A stretch of 64,000 bases of DNA, from contig NZ_QNUL01000002.1 in the NCBI RefSeq assembly GCF_003383615.1, forward strand, positions 494,286 to 558,285. The letters run 5' to 3'. This DNA comes from Dyadobacter luteus. Lineage in GTDB: Bacteria > Bacteroidota > Bacteroidia > Cytophagales > Spirosomataceae. Position 1 is the stretch's first letter. Every line of letters begins with the position of its first letter. The notes under the pieces are model-generated. The model was not told the DNA's origin, ran no database searches, and saw only the letters and a list, made by a program, of their open reading frames with translations. The translations under genes were made by a program, and so were the position numbers. Shown in pieces: positions 44,331 to 52,741 of this stretch.

Positions 44331-47300
44331 ATGGCTGAGTCTGATACCTGTCAAAATGATTTTCTAGGGGATAGATCTTTGGGGATATGGAATTTATCCG
44401 ATCCGGAATCCTGGTGGAGTAGTCCTTCACTTGGCCTTATTCTGGGATACAACCAAGCGGAGTATCAGTCCATCTGGCCCAATTGGCGTAATTTCATTGA
44501 TATGCACGACGCACAGGGGCTTGGTAGTGCGATTGAGCGTTATAGAAGCAATATGGACTTACCAATGGTCTGTTTCGTGCACGCTTCCGGCAGAAATGGG
44601 CAGGTTTTGTGTATCAAATTTGAGGGTACACTATTGGATGAATTCTCAAGCCGGTTTACGATGCTTGTGTCATTAACAGATGTTACTTCAGAGAGGCTGG
44701 CTGCGACTAGAAAAGATGAGGATGAAGCTGTGCTAAGATATATATTAAAGAGCAATCTGATATACATAGCAAAGACAGATTTGAATGGAAATTACATCTT
44801 TGTAAATGATTCTTTCGCAACAACCTTAGGGCAGTCGCCACAAGATCTGGTAGGTACGCCGGCAAGCAGAGGAGTTGCTGACCAGGATCTGGAATCAGCT
44901 GTGAACGCGTTTGATAGATGTATTAAAACTCCGGGAAGTGAGCAGGTTGTAGTTTTGAAGAGTAATGCGGCTATTAATCATTCTCCTTATTTAGAATGGA
45001 CTTTCGTAGGACTACAAAATCATGCAGGCGATGTTTACGAAGTGCTTTGTCTGGGAAGAGACCTTACTGCTTACCAGCAAGCTCAGGAAAATCTGTCACA
45101 AACTCAGCAAATCCTTCAACAAACATCACAGATGGCCAGAGTCGGTGGATGGGAATTTGATCCGCTCAATCAGACTCTTTTCTGGTCAAAGGTTACACGT
45201 CAGATATATGAGAGAGACGAATTTGAAGAAATTACTTCTGAGATAGCCTCATCCCACTTTTTTAGTAAAGCAGAAGAAGAAAAGATACAACAGGCTATCA
45301 AAAAATCTCAATCGGACGGTCAGCCGTGGGATGTCGAAGCGCAGATTGTTACGCAGAACGGCACGAAAAAATGGATACGGAGTTTCGGTCAAGCCACGAT
45401 GAGAGGGCAGATTTGTACGCGTATATTTGGAACCGTCCAGGATATATCCGATCGCAAACTTGCAGAACAGCAGCTTCTGACCACGTCCGAACTATTGGAA
45501 CAGACAGGGAAAATGGCAAAGGTTGGCGGCTGGCAGTGGCTGGTAGATAACCAGGAATTACATTGGTCACAGGTCACCCGTCAGATTCATGAGCTACCTG
45601 AGGGCTATGTTCCCGGATTGGCGGAGGGGATAAACTTTTATGAAAGCAGTGAAGCAAGAGCACGGGTAGCGCAAGTGGTGCAGGATGCTATTACTTTGGG
45701 AAAGAGTTGGGACTTTGAAGAACAAATAAGGACCTATGCAGGAAGGCTAAAGTGGGTACGCTCAAAGGGACAGTCTGTTTTTGAACAAGGACAGTGCGTA
45801 AGGCTATTTGGTACTTTTCAGGACATAGATGATCGCAAGCAGGCAGAAGCGTTAATCGACCAGGCAAGAATCCAGGCGGAGACTGCTAACAGAGCAAAAT
45901 CCGAGTTTTTAGCCAATATGAGTCACGAGATACGAACACCATTGAATGGGGTCATTGGTTTTACTGAGCTGCTGATCAAAACCAGACTTGACAGAAGCCA
46001 GAAACAGTACATGGATATGATATATACATCCGCAAATTCACTGCTGGATATAATTAATGACGTACTGGATTTCGCCAAGATTGAAGCAGGGAAGCTTTTT
46101 TTGGCCGAGGAGAAGACAAATCTTGCCCTGCTCGCTCAGCAATGCATTGCTATTATCAGTTCTCAGGCCCAGAATAAAAATATTGATCTGCTACTAGATC
46201 TGGCTACGGATTTACCTGAGTACATTTCCATAGATGGAATCCGGCTCAGACAGGTATTGACGAACCTGTTGGGAAATGCTGTTAAGTTTACCTCTCGTGG
46301 TAGCATCAAGCTGGCAATTGTTGTAAAACAAATAAAGAAGGACTCAGCGCGCCTTGAATTCTCTGTAACTTATACAGGAATCGGCATTGAGCTGAGGAAT
46401 CAGAAGCAGATATTTGATGCGTTCGAACAGGCTGATCTGACCACATCTAAAAAATTTGGTGGTACAGGTCTGGGGCTGAGTATTTCTAATAGTATCCTGG
46501 CGCTAATGGGTAGTCGTATGCAGCTACATAGCGAGTTTGGAGTCGGCAGCCGCTTTTATTTCGAAATTGATTTGGATGTGATTCATCAAGATGCATCACC
46601 TCTGATCATACCTGAAATATTTAGGTCGTCGGTTCTGATCAGTGATGATGAACACTTGGAACTAAACACAATGATTACACAGGCCGGTGTTCCTGTTGAA
46701 TTGGTAAGGAGTGGTGATCTGGGTCCCGACATTTCCTTATTGCCACAGGCAGATTTTATTCTGATAGACAACCAAATGTTTGAAAAGGTATTATCACATT
46801 CCCAGAAAAATAAAGTGATGGGTTATGTAGGCCATTTGCCTGTCTTGCTAATTTGCGACGCGGTGCATACCAATCCCGCCATTGACTTTTCGAATACCCC
46901 GATCAATACTACTGTAACAAAGCCTATCCGCCGGCAGCATTTGCAAACAGCGCTTGATGAGCTACATATTGCTTTCATAAATCATGATAAAAACATCTCG
47001 CTGCCGGAGTCGCAACAGTTGTTTTCAATCTTGGTCATTGAGGATAATGAGATTAACAAGCTACTGATCCGTAAACTAATTGAGATGCTACGTTCGGATG
47101 TAGTGGTGAGCGTGGCTAGCGACGGCAGGGAAGGTTTGGAGCTCTACCGACAAAAGCATGTTGATCTTATATTGATGGATATTCAGATGCCAAACCTTAA
47201 TGGCTATCAATGCTCGTCGGCAATACGTCAGATGGAAGAAGAGGGAAATAGGGTTCCAATAGTTGCCCTTACTGCCAGCGCCCAGCAGGGTGAACTGGAA

Positions 47301-47390
47301 AGATGCCAGGCTGCTGGTATGGATGACTACTTATCAAAACCAATTAGAAAGTCAGAATTTGAACAAATTCTTTGGAAATGGCTGCGGTAG
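44331..47390 (+). CDS. PAS-rich hybrid sensor histidine kinase/response regulator
   Basis: A 1019-residue cytoplasmic-looking protein (no signal or membrane segment). ATG at 44331 is preferred to an in-frame TTG six codons earlier. Domains: about four PAS regions (20-505), HisKA with H532 in [15 protein letters not shown], HATPase with N box [11 protein letters not shown] and G2 box [10 protein letters not shown], a degenerate receiver-like stretch (about 765-870, [12 protein letters not shown]), and a full C-terminal receiver with D950 in [13 protein letters not shown]. The second and third PAS regions are near copies of each other ([12 protein letters not shown] and [12 protein letters not shown]). 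In the G1 box the invariant Asp of DxGxG is Tyr681 (VTYTGIGI), which would weaken ATP binding. Confidence 0.93.
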   Translation: MAESDTCQNDFLGDRSLGIWNLSDPESWWSSPSLGLILGYNQAEYQSIWPNWRNFIDMHDAQGLGSAIERYRSNMDLPMVCFVHASGRNGQVLCIKFEGTLLDEFSSRFTMLVSLTDVTSERLAATRKDEDEAVLRYILKSNLIYIAKTDLNGNYIFVNDSFATTLGQSPQDLVGTPASRGVADQDLESAVNAFDRCIKTPGSEQVVVLKSNAAINHSPYLEWTFVGLQNHAGDVYEVLCLGRDLTAYQQAQENLSQTQQILQQTSQMARVGGWEFDPLNQTLFWSKVTRQIYERDEFEEITSEIASSHFFSKAEEEKIQQAIKKSQSDGQPWDVEAQIVTQNGTKKWIRSFGQATMRGQICTRIFGTVQDISDRKLAEQQLLTTSELLEQTGKMAKVGGWQWLVDNQELHWSQVTRQIHELPEGYVPGLAEGINFYESSEARARVAQVVQDAITLGKSWDFEEQIRTYAGRLKWVRSKGQSVFEQGQCVRLFGTFQDIDDRKQAEALIDQARIQAETANRAKSEFLANMSHEIRTPLNGVIGFTELLIKTRLDRSQKQYMDMIYTSANSLLDIINDVLDFAKIEAGKLFLAEEKTNLALLAQQCIAIISSQAQNKNIDLLLDLATDLPEYISIDGIRLRQVLTNLLGNAVKFTSRGSIKLAIVVKQIKKDSARLEFSVTYTGIGIELRNQKQIFDAFEQADLTTSKKFGGTGLGLSISNSILALMGSRMQLHSEFGVGSRFYFEIDLDVIHQDASPLIIPEIFRSSVLISDDEHLELNTMITQAGVPVELVRSGDLGPDISLLPQADFILIDNQMFEKVLSHSQKNKVMGYVGHLPVLLICDAVHTNPAIDFSNTPINTTVTKPIRRQHLQTALDELHIAFINHDKNISLPESQQLFSILVIEDNEINKLLIRKLIEMLRSDVVVSVASDGREGLELYRQKHVDLILMDIQMPNLNGYQCSSAIRQMEEEGNRVPIVALTASAQQGELERCQAAGMDDYLSKPIRKSEFEQILWKWLR

Positions 47391-47547
47391 TGATAGCCAT
47401 TTTTAGTGATCCTGTTACCGCATCAGTTAATTCGTTACTTGCACCGGTGAGCCTAATGGCCATGACCATATAAGCCGTAATAGTTTTGAAAGCTGGCTGC
47501 AATAGGCACAATCTCAGTTCTTATAATCTCAGTAAAACGATTCGATT

Positions 47548-47970
47548 TTAAAATGATGTAGCAGGAGGGGAGAGCTTGACGGTTTTAAACCAATATTTGA
47601 AAAGGTCGGCAACTAATGTTTCCAACTGCGGAAAAGTTTTTGGTTTAACAACGTAGCTATTTGCACCCAGATCGTAAGATTTTTCTACAGAAGCAGTTTC
47701 AGAAGATGTGGTAAAAACAACTACCGGGATGCGTGCTAATTGGCCGTTGGTCCGTAAGTATTTCAAAACATCAAATCCATTCATCACCGGCATATTCAAA
47801 TCCAGAATAATGAGTTCTGGCTTATATTCAGAATTCTTCATCAGGTCCAGGGCACATTTCCCATTATCAGCGAAAGCCAGTTCGCATGGCTGTCCACTAT
47901 GGGTGAAAGCGTCGGAAATTAAAAGCTGATCATCCAGATCATCGTCAACTACTAGTATTCTATTCGGCAC
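47548..47970 (-). CDS. stand-alone response regulator (REC only)
   Basis: A 140-residue single-receiver protein of the type paired with phytochrome-like kinases. It has the acidic cluster VVDDDLDDQ, phosphoacceptor in LIILDLNMPVMNGFD, the Thr switch VVFTTSSE and lysine YVVKPKT. The C-terminus FKYWFKTVKL is typical of this subgroup. No output domain is present, so it probably carries phosphate between proteins. Start is GTG at 47970, behind a TATCTTTG -7 box (plus-strand CAAAGATA at 48002-48009). Confidence 0.92.
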   Translation of the reverse strand: MPNRILVVDDDLDDQLLISDAFTHSGQPCELAFADNGKCALDLMKNSEYKPELIILDLNMPVMNGFDVLKYLRTNGQLARIPVVVFTTSSETASVEKSYDLGANSYVVKPKTFPQLETLVADLFKYWFKTVKLSPPATSF

Positions 47971-48108
47971 GAAGCTTTCTATATTCTGTTGATGTATGCT
48001 ACAAAGATAGTATGTATTTGTTATAAAATTTCATGGCGCTATCCACCATCCAATCACTGGCTCGATATTAGTATTATTCTTTGATAATGTCTGTTATCAA
48101 CTTATCCT

Positions 48109-50502
48109 ATGCCATTTATTACTGTAACTATTGCCGATTTTCCTGATTCTGTGGTCGAGCACAAAAAGCAAATCGAATCGTTAGGCAGGTATGTTGATAA
48201 TGCTAATGAAGGAACGCTCAGCGAAGAAAGATTTTCAAAATATACTTTTGGTATAGGTCGGTGGCTATACAGCTATGCGATGGCAACGTATACCAACCAG
48301 CCAGCTCTGTATGAATTAGAGAGGGTACATACAGAAATTTGCAGAATTGCGACTTTAATTATCGACCGGATCAATGCCGCAGACCTGACAACCGCGAAAT
48401 CACTGCTTCAGAAACTTCAAGATTTAAACCGTGAATTTAACGGTCTTGTGCAGCAAGTCGAGACCTGGATCAGCGCGGATAATGTGAAAGAATATACTGA
48501 AAGTCACTCGTCAGAAACTAGTCTTGATACCTTTCTTCAGAATCAGGTAAGCTTCCAAGCGCTCACTGAAAATACTGACGTTCTTATTTTGTTCTTGGAC
48601 CAGACCAGGCACGTATTCTATACTAATCAGGCCTGGGTAGATTTCACTGGAAAGTGTGCCGCTGAATTGTCACGGTTTAATTGGCTCAATACAATCGCGG
48701 AGGCGTACCATTCATCTGTTCAAACAGCGATTGAGCATTCGCTTGCGGGTGAGTCCGCAGATGCATTCGATCTCCGAGCTTTCGATTCGGATAATCAGCT
48801 TAGGGATTTTTCTATGAGAGTATCACCTTGGATTGGAGATCAAAAAGACATCAGCGGATGCATCATTTGGCTTACCGATGTTGACCAGCTGAGAAAAACA
48901 GAATCTGACAACAGGATCAAAACTGCGGTACTGGATCACTGTAAACTTATTATTGGTATCAGTTTGGTTGATCCAATGCCAGAGCCGATCTACAATAATC
49001 CTTATACGCTTCAAAAGCTCGGATGGAGCACTGGGAAGGGCCGCACGCTGATTGATGCAGTCTACCCGCCGGATCGGGATAGGGTATTGGAAATTTTGCC
49101 GGAAATATTGAAAAACAAGCAAGGTAGCCATGAAATTCGGCTGTATAATGAAGAGTCCGGAGAACCGTTTTGGGTGCAGTGGGATGTGATAGTTATTGAA
49201 GGCGATAAGAATGATGCGCCGGATATACTCTTCACAATCAGTCCTGATATCACTGAACGTAAACACCAACAAAGATTGCTGGAATCACACTTCCAAACAT
49301 TAATGAATGCTGTTGACATTGCCCGTTTGGGCACATGGGATGTAGATTTAATCACGGGTGCGACCCACTTTTCTGATCGTCACCTGGAGATGTTCGGTGC
49401 AGCATCAAACATGAGTTTGCAGCAGGCCATTGCTCATGTTATCCCCGAACAAAAACATGGCTTAGTGTCAGCTTTTTTCGATGCTTTAAAGTCTGAGAGC
49501 GGCGGTAAATTCACCGCTGAATATACCATCGTCAATTCGGAAACGGGTCAGCATCATATTATCCAATCAATCGGACAGGCCTATTTCGATACCGAAGGGA
49601 AGGCAGTCAGTATCTCTGGCATTGCCCACGACATTACAGTATTTCGTGACCTTCAGCATGAGCTTGAAATACAGGTTCAGAGCCGCACGCTTCAACTCGA
49701 TGAAAGTAACAGGCAGCTCGAGGATGGCAATCAGCAAATGAAGCAAATGAATCAGTTGCTGAGCCGGTCTAATGAGGATTTGCAGCGCTTTGCCTACGTC
49801 GCGTCACATGATCTGCAAGAACCGCTTCGCAAAATTCAGCAGTTTGCCAGCCGCCTGGAACTGGAAAATGAAGCTGTGTCTGAAAGGGCGAGAGACTATT
49901 TGAAAAGAATGGTGTCTGCGGCTGAGCGGATGTCAACTTTGATAGAAGACCTGCTATCTTTCTCCCGGGTATCGAACGGATCTGTCAACAAGCAACAGGT
50001 CTCAATAAAGAAAGTTATAGAGCATGCTGTGAGTAATCTGGAAGATTCAATTAGCAGGACTGGTGCGTCATTTGAAATCGGATCATTGCCCGTGGTTGAG
50101 GCAAATGCTATTCAACTCGAACAGTTGTTCCAAAATCTGATTAGTAATGCTATCAAATTCCACCAATTTGCCCAGGATGGATCGATAATCAATCCGGTGA
50201 TAAATATTGCCGCAGATCTGGTTGGTTTTGAGGCAATACCTGATCAAATCAAACCCGCAGTAATTGCGGAAAAGTACCATAAGATCTCAGTAGCTGATAA
50301 TGGTATAGGTTTTGACCCCATTCATTTGGAGAGAATCTTTGAGGCATTCCAAAGGCTTCACGGAAGAAGCCAGTATAACGGAACGGGGATTGGGCTAGCA
50401 ATTTGTGAGCGGATCGCTCACAATCATGATGGCGCGATTACGGCCGAAAGTCAGGAAGGCCACGGAGCGACTTTTTTGGTATTTCTCCCTGCTTTAGGAT
50501 GA
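48109..50502 (+). CDS. PAS sensor histidine kinase with N-terminal CZB-like domain
   Basis: A 797-residue soluble kinase. The N-terminal about 125 residues resemble a chemoreceptor zinc-binding (CZB) domain (FGIGRWLYSYAM ... LERVHTEIC), with potential ligands H18, H74 and C78; the usual Cys of the CxxGxW motif is Phe47. Three PAS regions follow (about 135-255, 270-390, 395-515), then a coiled coil, HisKA with H567 in YVASHDLQEPLRKIQQF and HATPase (NLISNAIKFHQ, VADNGIGFD, GTGIGLAICERI). It is of the phytochrome-like kinase class, but has no chromophore domain. The stand-alone receiver gene 58 bases downstream is the probable partner. Confidence 0.9.
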   Translation: MPFITVTIADFPDSVVEHKKQIESLGRYVDNANEGTLSEERFSKYTFGIGRWLYSYAMATYTNQPALYELERVHTEICRIATLIIDRINAADLTTAKSLLQKLQDLNREFNGLVQQVETWISADNVKEYTESHSSETSLDTFLQNQVSFQALTENTDVLILFLDQTRHVFYTNQAWVDFTGKCAAELSRFNWLNTIAEAYHSSVQTAIEHSLAGESADAFDLRAFDSDNQLRDFSMRVSPWIGDQKDISGCIIWLTDVDQLRKTESDNRIKTAVLDHCKLIIGISLVDPMPEPIYNNPYTLQKLGWSTGKGRTLIDAVYPPDRDRVLEILPEILKNKQGSHEIRLYNEESGEPFWVQWDVIVIEGDKNDAPDILFTISPDITERKHQQRLLESHFQTLMNAVDIARLGTWDVDLITGATHFSDRHLEMFGAASNMSLQQAIAHVIPEQKHGLVSAFFDALKSESGGKFTAEYTIVNSETGQHHIIQSIGQAYFDTEGKAVSISGIAHDITVFRDLQHELEIQVQSRTLQLDESNRQLEDGNQQMKQMNQLLSRSNEDLQRFAYVASHDLQEPLRKIQQFASRLELENEAVSERARDYLKRMVSAAERMSTLIEDLLSFSRVSNGSVNKQQVSIKKVIEHAVSNLEDSISRTGASFEIGSLPVVEANAIQLEQLFQNLISNAIKFHQFAQDGSIINPVINIAADLVGFEAIPDQIKPAVIAEKYHKISVADNGIGFDPIHLERIFEAFQRLHGRSQYNGTGIGLAICERIAHNHDGAITAESQEGHGATFLVFLPALG

Positions 50503-50560
50503 TATCCAATTAGTGAATTTTATAAAATTTAAGTTTATACAACCTTAAACAAGATACATT

Positions 50561-51007
50561 TTGAATAACAGTCCTATTTTATACGTTGGCGGCGATGATG
50601 ATGACAGATATTTGGTCACTGACGCACTTTCTGATATTGGCTTTCAGGGTCAGGTTATCAATTTTGATGATGGCGATGATCTTATAGCGTATCTCAGCTC
50701 CAGCCAGGACAGACCTTTTATCATACTTTCAGATCTTCATCTTCCAAAAATGTCCGGCTTGGAGCTTAAAGAAACGATAAATGCAGATGACAAGCTAAAA
50801 CGACGCGCTATACCCTTTATCTTTCTTTCCGAATCCGTGAATCCCAGAGATGTCGATGAGGCGTATATGTCCCTGGTCCAAGGGTTTTACATTAAAGCGA
50901 AAACTTACGAAAAATTAAAAGAGCAGATGGCAGCAATCTGTAATTACTGGGAGAAGGCGACTTTACCTGGTGAAGGTGAAAGAGCGGAAAGGATCGATGC
51001 AAACTGA
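50561..51007 (+). CDS. stand-alone response regulator (REC only)
   Basis: A 148-residue receiver of the same group as the one at 47548. It has the acidic cluster YVGGDDDDRYL, phosphoacceptor in IILSDLHLPKMSGLE, a Ser switch (FLSES) and lysine in YIKAKT. The start is TTG at 50561, as no ATG or GTG fits the domain border. It directly follows the CZB-like kinase gene and is probably its target. The C-terminal tail (GEGERAERIDAN) is short and charged. Confidence 0.88.
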   Translation: MNNSPILYVGGDDDDRYLVTDALSDIGFQGQVINFDDGDDLIAYLSSSQDRPFIILSDLHLPKMSGLELKETINADDKLKRRAIPFIFLSESVNPRDVDEAYMSLVQGFYIKAKTYEKLKEQMAAICNYWEKATLPGEGERAERIDAN

Positions 51008-51776
51008 CAAACGACCCATTGCCTTGACCATGAGCAAATCAGGATAGATTCTATTGAAATATCTTATCTATTTTAAGCTTTTTGCACTTCATCATAGCCT
51101 GAGGTATAGACAAAAGACGTATGAGCTGGCCACGTGCTGCAGCGGGCAAGGCGGAAAAAGGCAGAGGGAATCCTTTGCCTGCAAAGAGATATCCATTTTT
51201 CAAGGAATTCAGACGCCTATGGGAGGTGGTGAAGATATTTCTGGCATTTGATCATTGTATTGCTATTCAAAACTAATAACTCGGAATCTGATGACGTAGT
51301 GAGATTCACGTTACAATACGTAGTAATTAAAACTGTCTTTACAATCACTATCAAATGGGTTCCCCGTACAGAAAGGTCAGACACTGCGAAAGAATCAGCT
51401 GACAGAAACGCTCGTAGCGTTGAGAAATGTGTTGGTCTAGACATAGCCCCAATCAGAGATTGTATTTGCATGTATTTATTGGTATGGTTTGCTGTATGCC
51501 GATAACTAAAAGAAAACGATTAATCATGCGCCGCAAGCTGTTAACTTATCTAACAGGTCATGTACTGGTGCTGGGGGAATGGTAAAACAATATGAATCCG
51601 GGCTGATGTTTGCGAATATTCAAGTACATTGTACATTTGCAATACTGTTGCATAACGATGATCGGATTGATGACTACTGCTGTTAGGGTTTACCTTATAA
51701 ATTGCTTCGGTCATCGAATTGAAATAAGCCTCAACTGAAATTTAATTGTGTTTAAGCAGATAAATCATTATCGGGA
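51008..51776. other. 769-bp gap, mostly without coding character
   Basis: Short open frames on both strands (51054-51505) have no start context or family match. The only clear signal is the promoter at 51610-51639, which would give a leader of about 130 nt for the gene at 51777. Confidence 0.45.
51610..51639 (+). promoter_or_regulatory. promoter of the degenerate receiver gene
   Basis: TTG at 51610-51612, a 19-nt spacer and TACATTTG at 51632-51639 match the Bacteroidota consensus exactly. The next start codon is at 51777. Confidence 0.7.
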
Positions 51777-52211
51777 ATGAAAAACGTACTGTTAGTTGAG
51801 CATGAAGAGTTAAGTAGTAGATTGAGTACGGCGCTGTTACAGGATTACCTGGCTGACATGAAGATTGATGTCGAGTTTTGTACATTTGATTCTTTGCTTC
51901 AAAAAGAAAAGGGGACTTACGAAATGTTGATTATTGTGATGGTCGACTGCCAACACATCGAACTAATTGAGGGGATAATAAAACGTGATTACGAGATTCC
52001 GGTTCTGATATATTCCACGCTTAGTGAAGTTGACTATGGGGTACATCTTTTAAGACTAGGAGTGAAGGGCTATTTATCGCCTCATAGCTCAGAATATGAG
52101 ATTAGATCTGCACTGAGTCTCGTGCTAAAAAATCAACTGTATCTAAGTGAACACTTATTCGTAAATTTCTTCGATGTCATTACTGGTGGGGGTGTTGATT
52201 CTGAAAAATGA
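51777..52211 (+). CDS. receiver-like protein lacking a DNA-binding domain
   Basis: A 144-residue protein resembling the receiver domain of NarL/FixJ regulators: NVLLVEHEELSSRL at the start, VLIYSTLSEVDYGVHLLRLGVKGYL, and YEIRSALSLVLKNQLYLSEHL at the usual receiver-to-HTH border. There the protein stops after about 20 more residues, with no LuxR domain. The metal-binding acidic pair is changed (VEHEE), the lysine after GYL is lost (LSPHSS) and the loop after the presumed phosphoacceptor Asp (VMVDC) is shortened. It is a degenerate receiver; a truncated gene is the other reading. It has its own promoter. Confidence 0.75.
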   Translation: MKNVLLVEHEELSSRLSTALLQDYLADMKIDVEFCTFDSLLQKEKGTYEMLIIVMVDCQHIELIEGIIKRDYEIPVLIYSTLSEVDYGVHLLRLGVKGYLSPHSSEYEIRSALSLVLKNQLYLSEHLFVNFFDVITGGGVDSEK

Positions 52212-52349
52212 TAATTTCAACTCATGCGGTTTGCTACGCCTACACAGATGCAATGTAATATTTGAACATCTTTTTCCAAGCCAGTGAATTTCGAATGTAC
52301 TATTGGGTATTTTGCGAGCTATTGTAGGAATTTCTAATATAAACGTGTT

Positions 52350-52382
52350 ATAGTAGTCTCGGTTTCCGAGACTACTATTTTC
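52350..52382 (+). terminator. strong hairpin downstream of the degenerate receiver gene
   Basis: A 13-bp perfect stem (52350-52362 with 52366-52378, TTT loop) is followed by TTTTC on the plus strand. It lies about 140 bases after the gene stop. Confidence 0.7.
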
Positions 52383-52468
52383 TACCAAGACTTTGGCAGA
52401 TTCCGAACAACGGTCCGAACCGTTATAAACATCCCGGAATGGGAAGCGATCCGGATCGACAGCGGGAA

Positions 52469-52543
52469 GGCGTGTATGCAGAAGCAATAAGTATTTCAAG
52501 CGTGAAGCGATACAGAAAGCAAATCATTGGTAGTAACACCTAA
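52469..52543 (+). pseudogene. C-terminal relic of a resolvase-type recombinase
   Basis: The frame reads AEAISISSVKRYRKQIIGSNT and then a stop at 52541-52543. This matches the C-terminal helix-turn-helix of the broken resolvase at 28921-29438 (EISISCVKRCRMQIIESGS). Nothing recognisable of the catalytic part is left. Confidence 0.6.
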
Positions 52544-52692
52544 TAATTTAAAGAAGTACAACCGATTCCTGTAGCTTGAAGTCAATCTTACACATTCTTC
52601 CGAGTCCGGTGGGTACAACTGTGGATCTCCGGTTTATTAAAAAGTATAAGCCCAAGGTAAATTGGAACTCCTACTTTATATTGTTCGCTGGT

Positions 52693-52721
52693 GCTGGTCT
52701 GTTTTTTTTATGAAGACCAGC
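52693..52721. terminator. hairpin after the giant T9SS protein gene
   Basis: Arms GCTGGTCT (52693-52700) and AGACCAGC (52714-52721) flank a T-rich loop. It lies 20 bases beyond the stop of the 2061-codon gene, but the minus strand has no T run after it, so termination is uncertain. Confidence 0.4.
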
Positions 52722-52741
52722 AAGTTAGTTTTTTCTTGGTG

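Noticed and set aside
51217..51505. Overlapping open frames on both strands in the gap after the receiver gene
   Set aside because: They mirror each other, have no start context and match no family.
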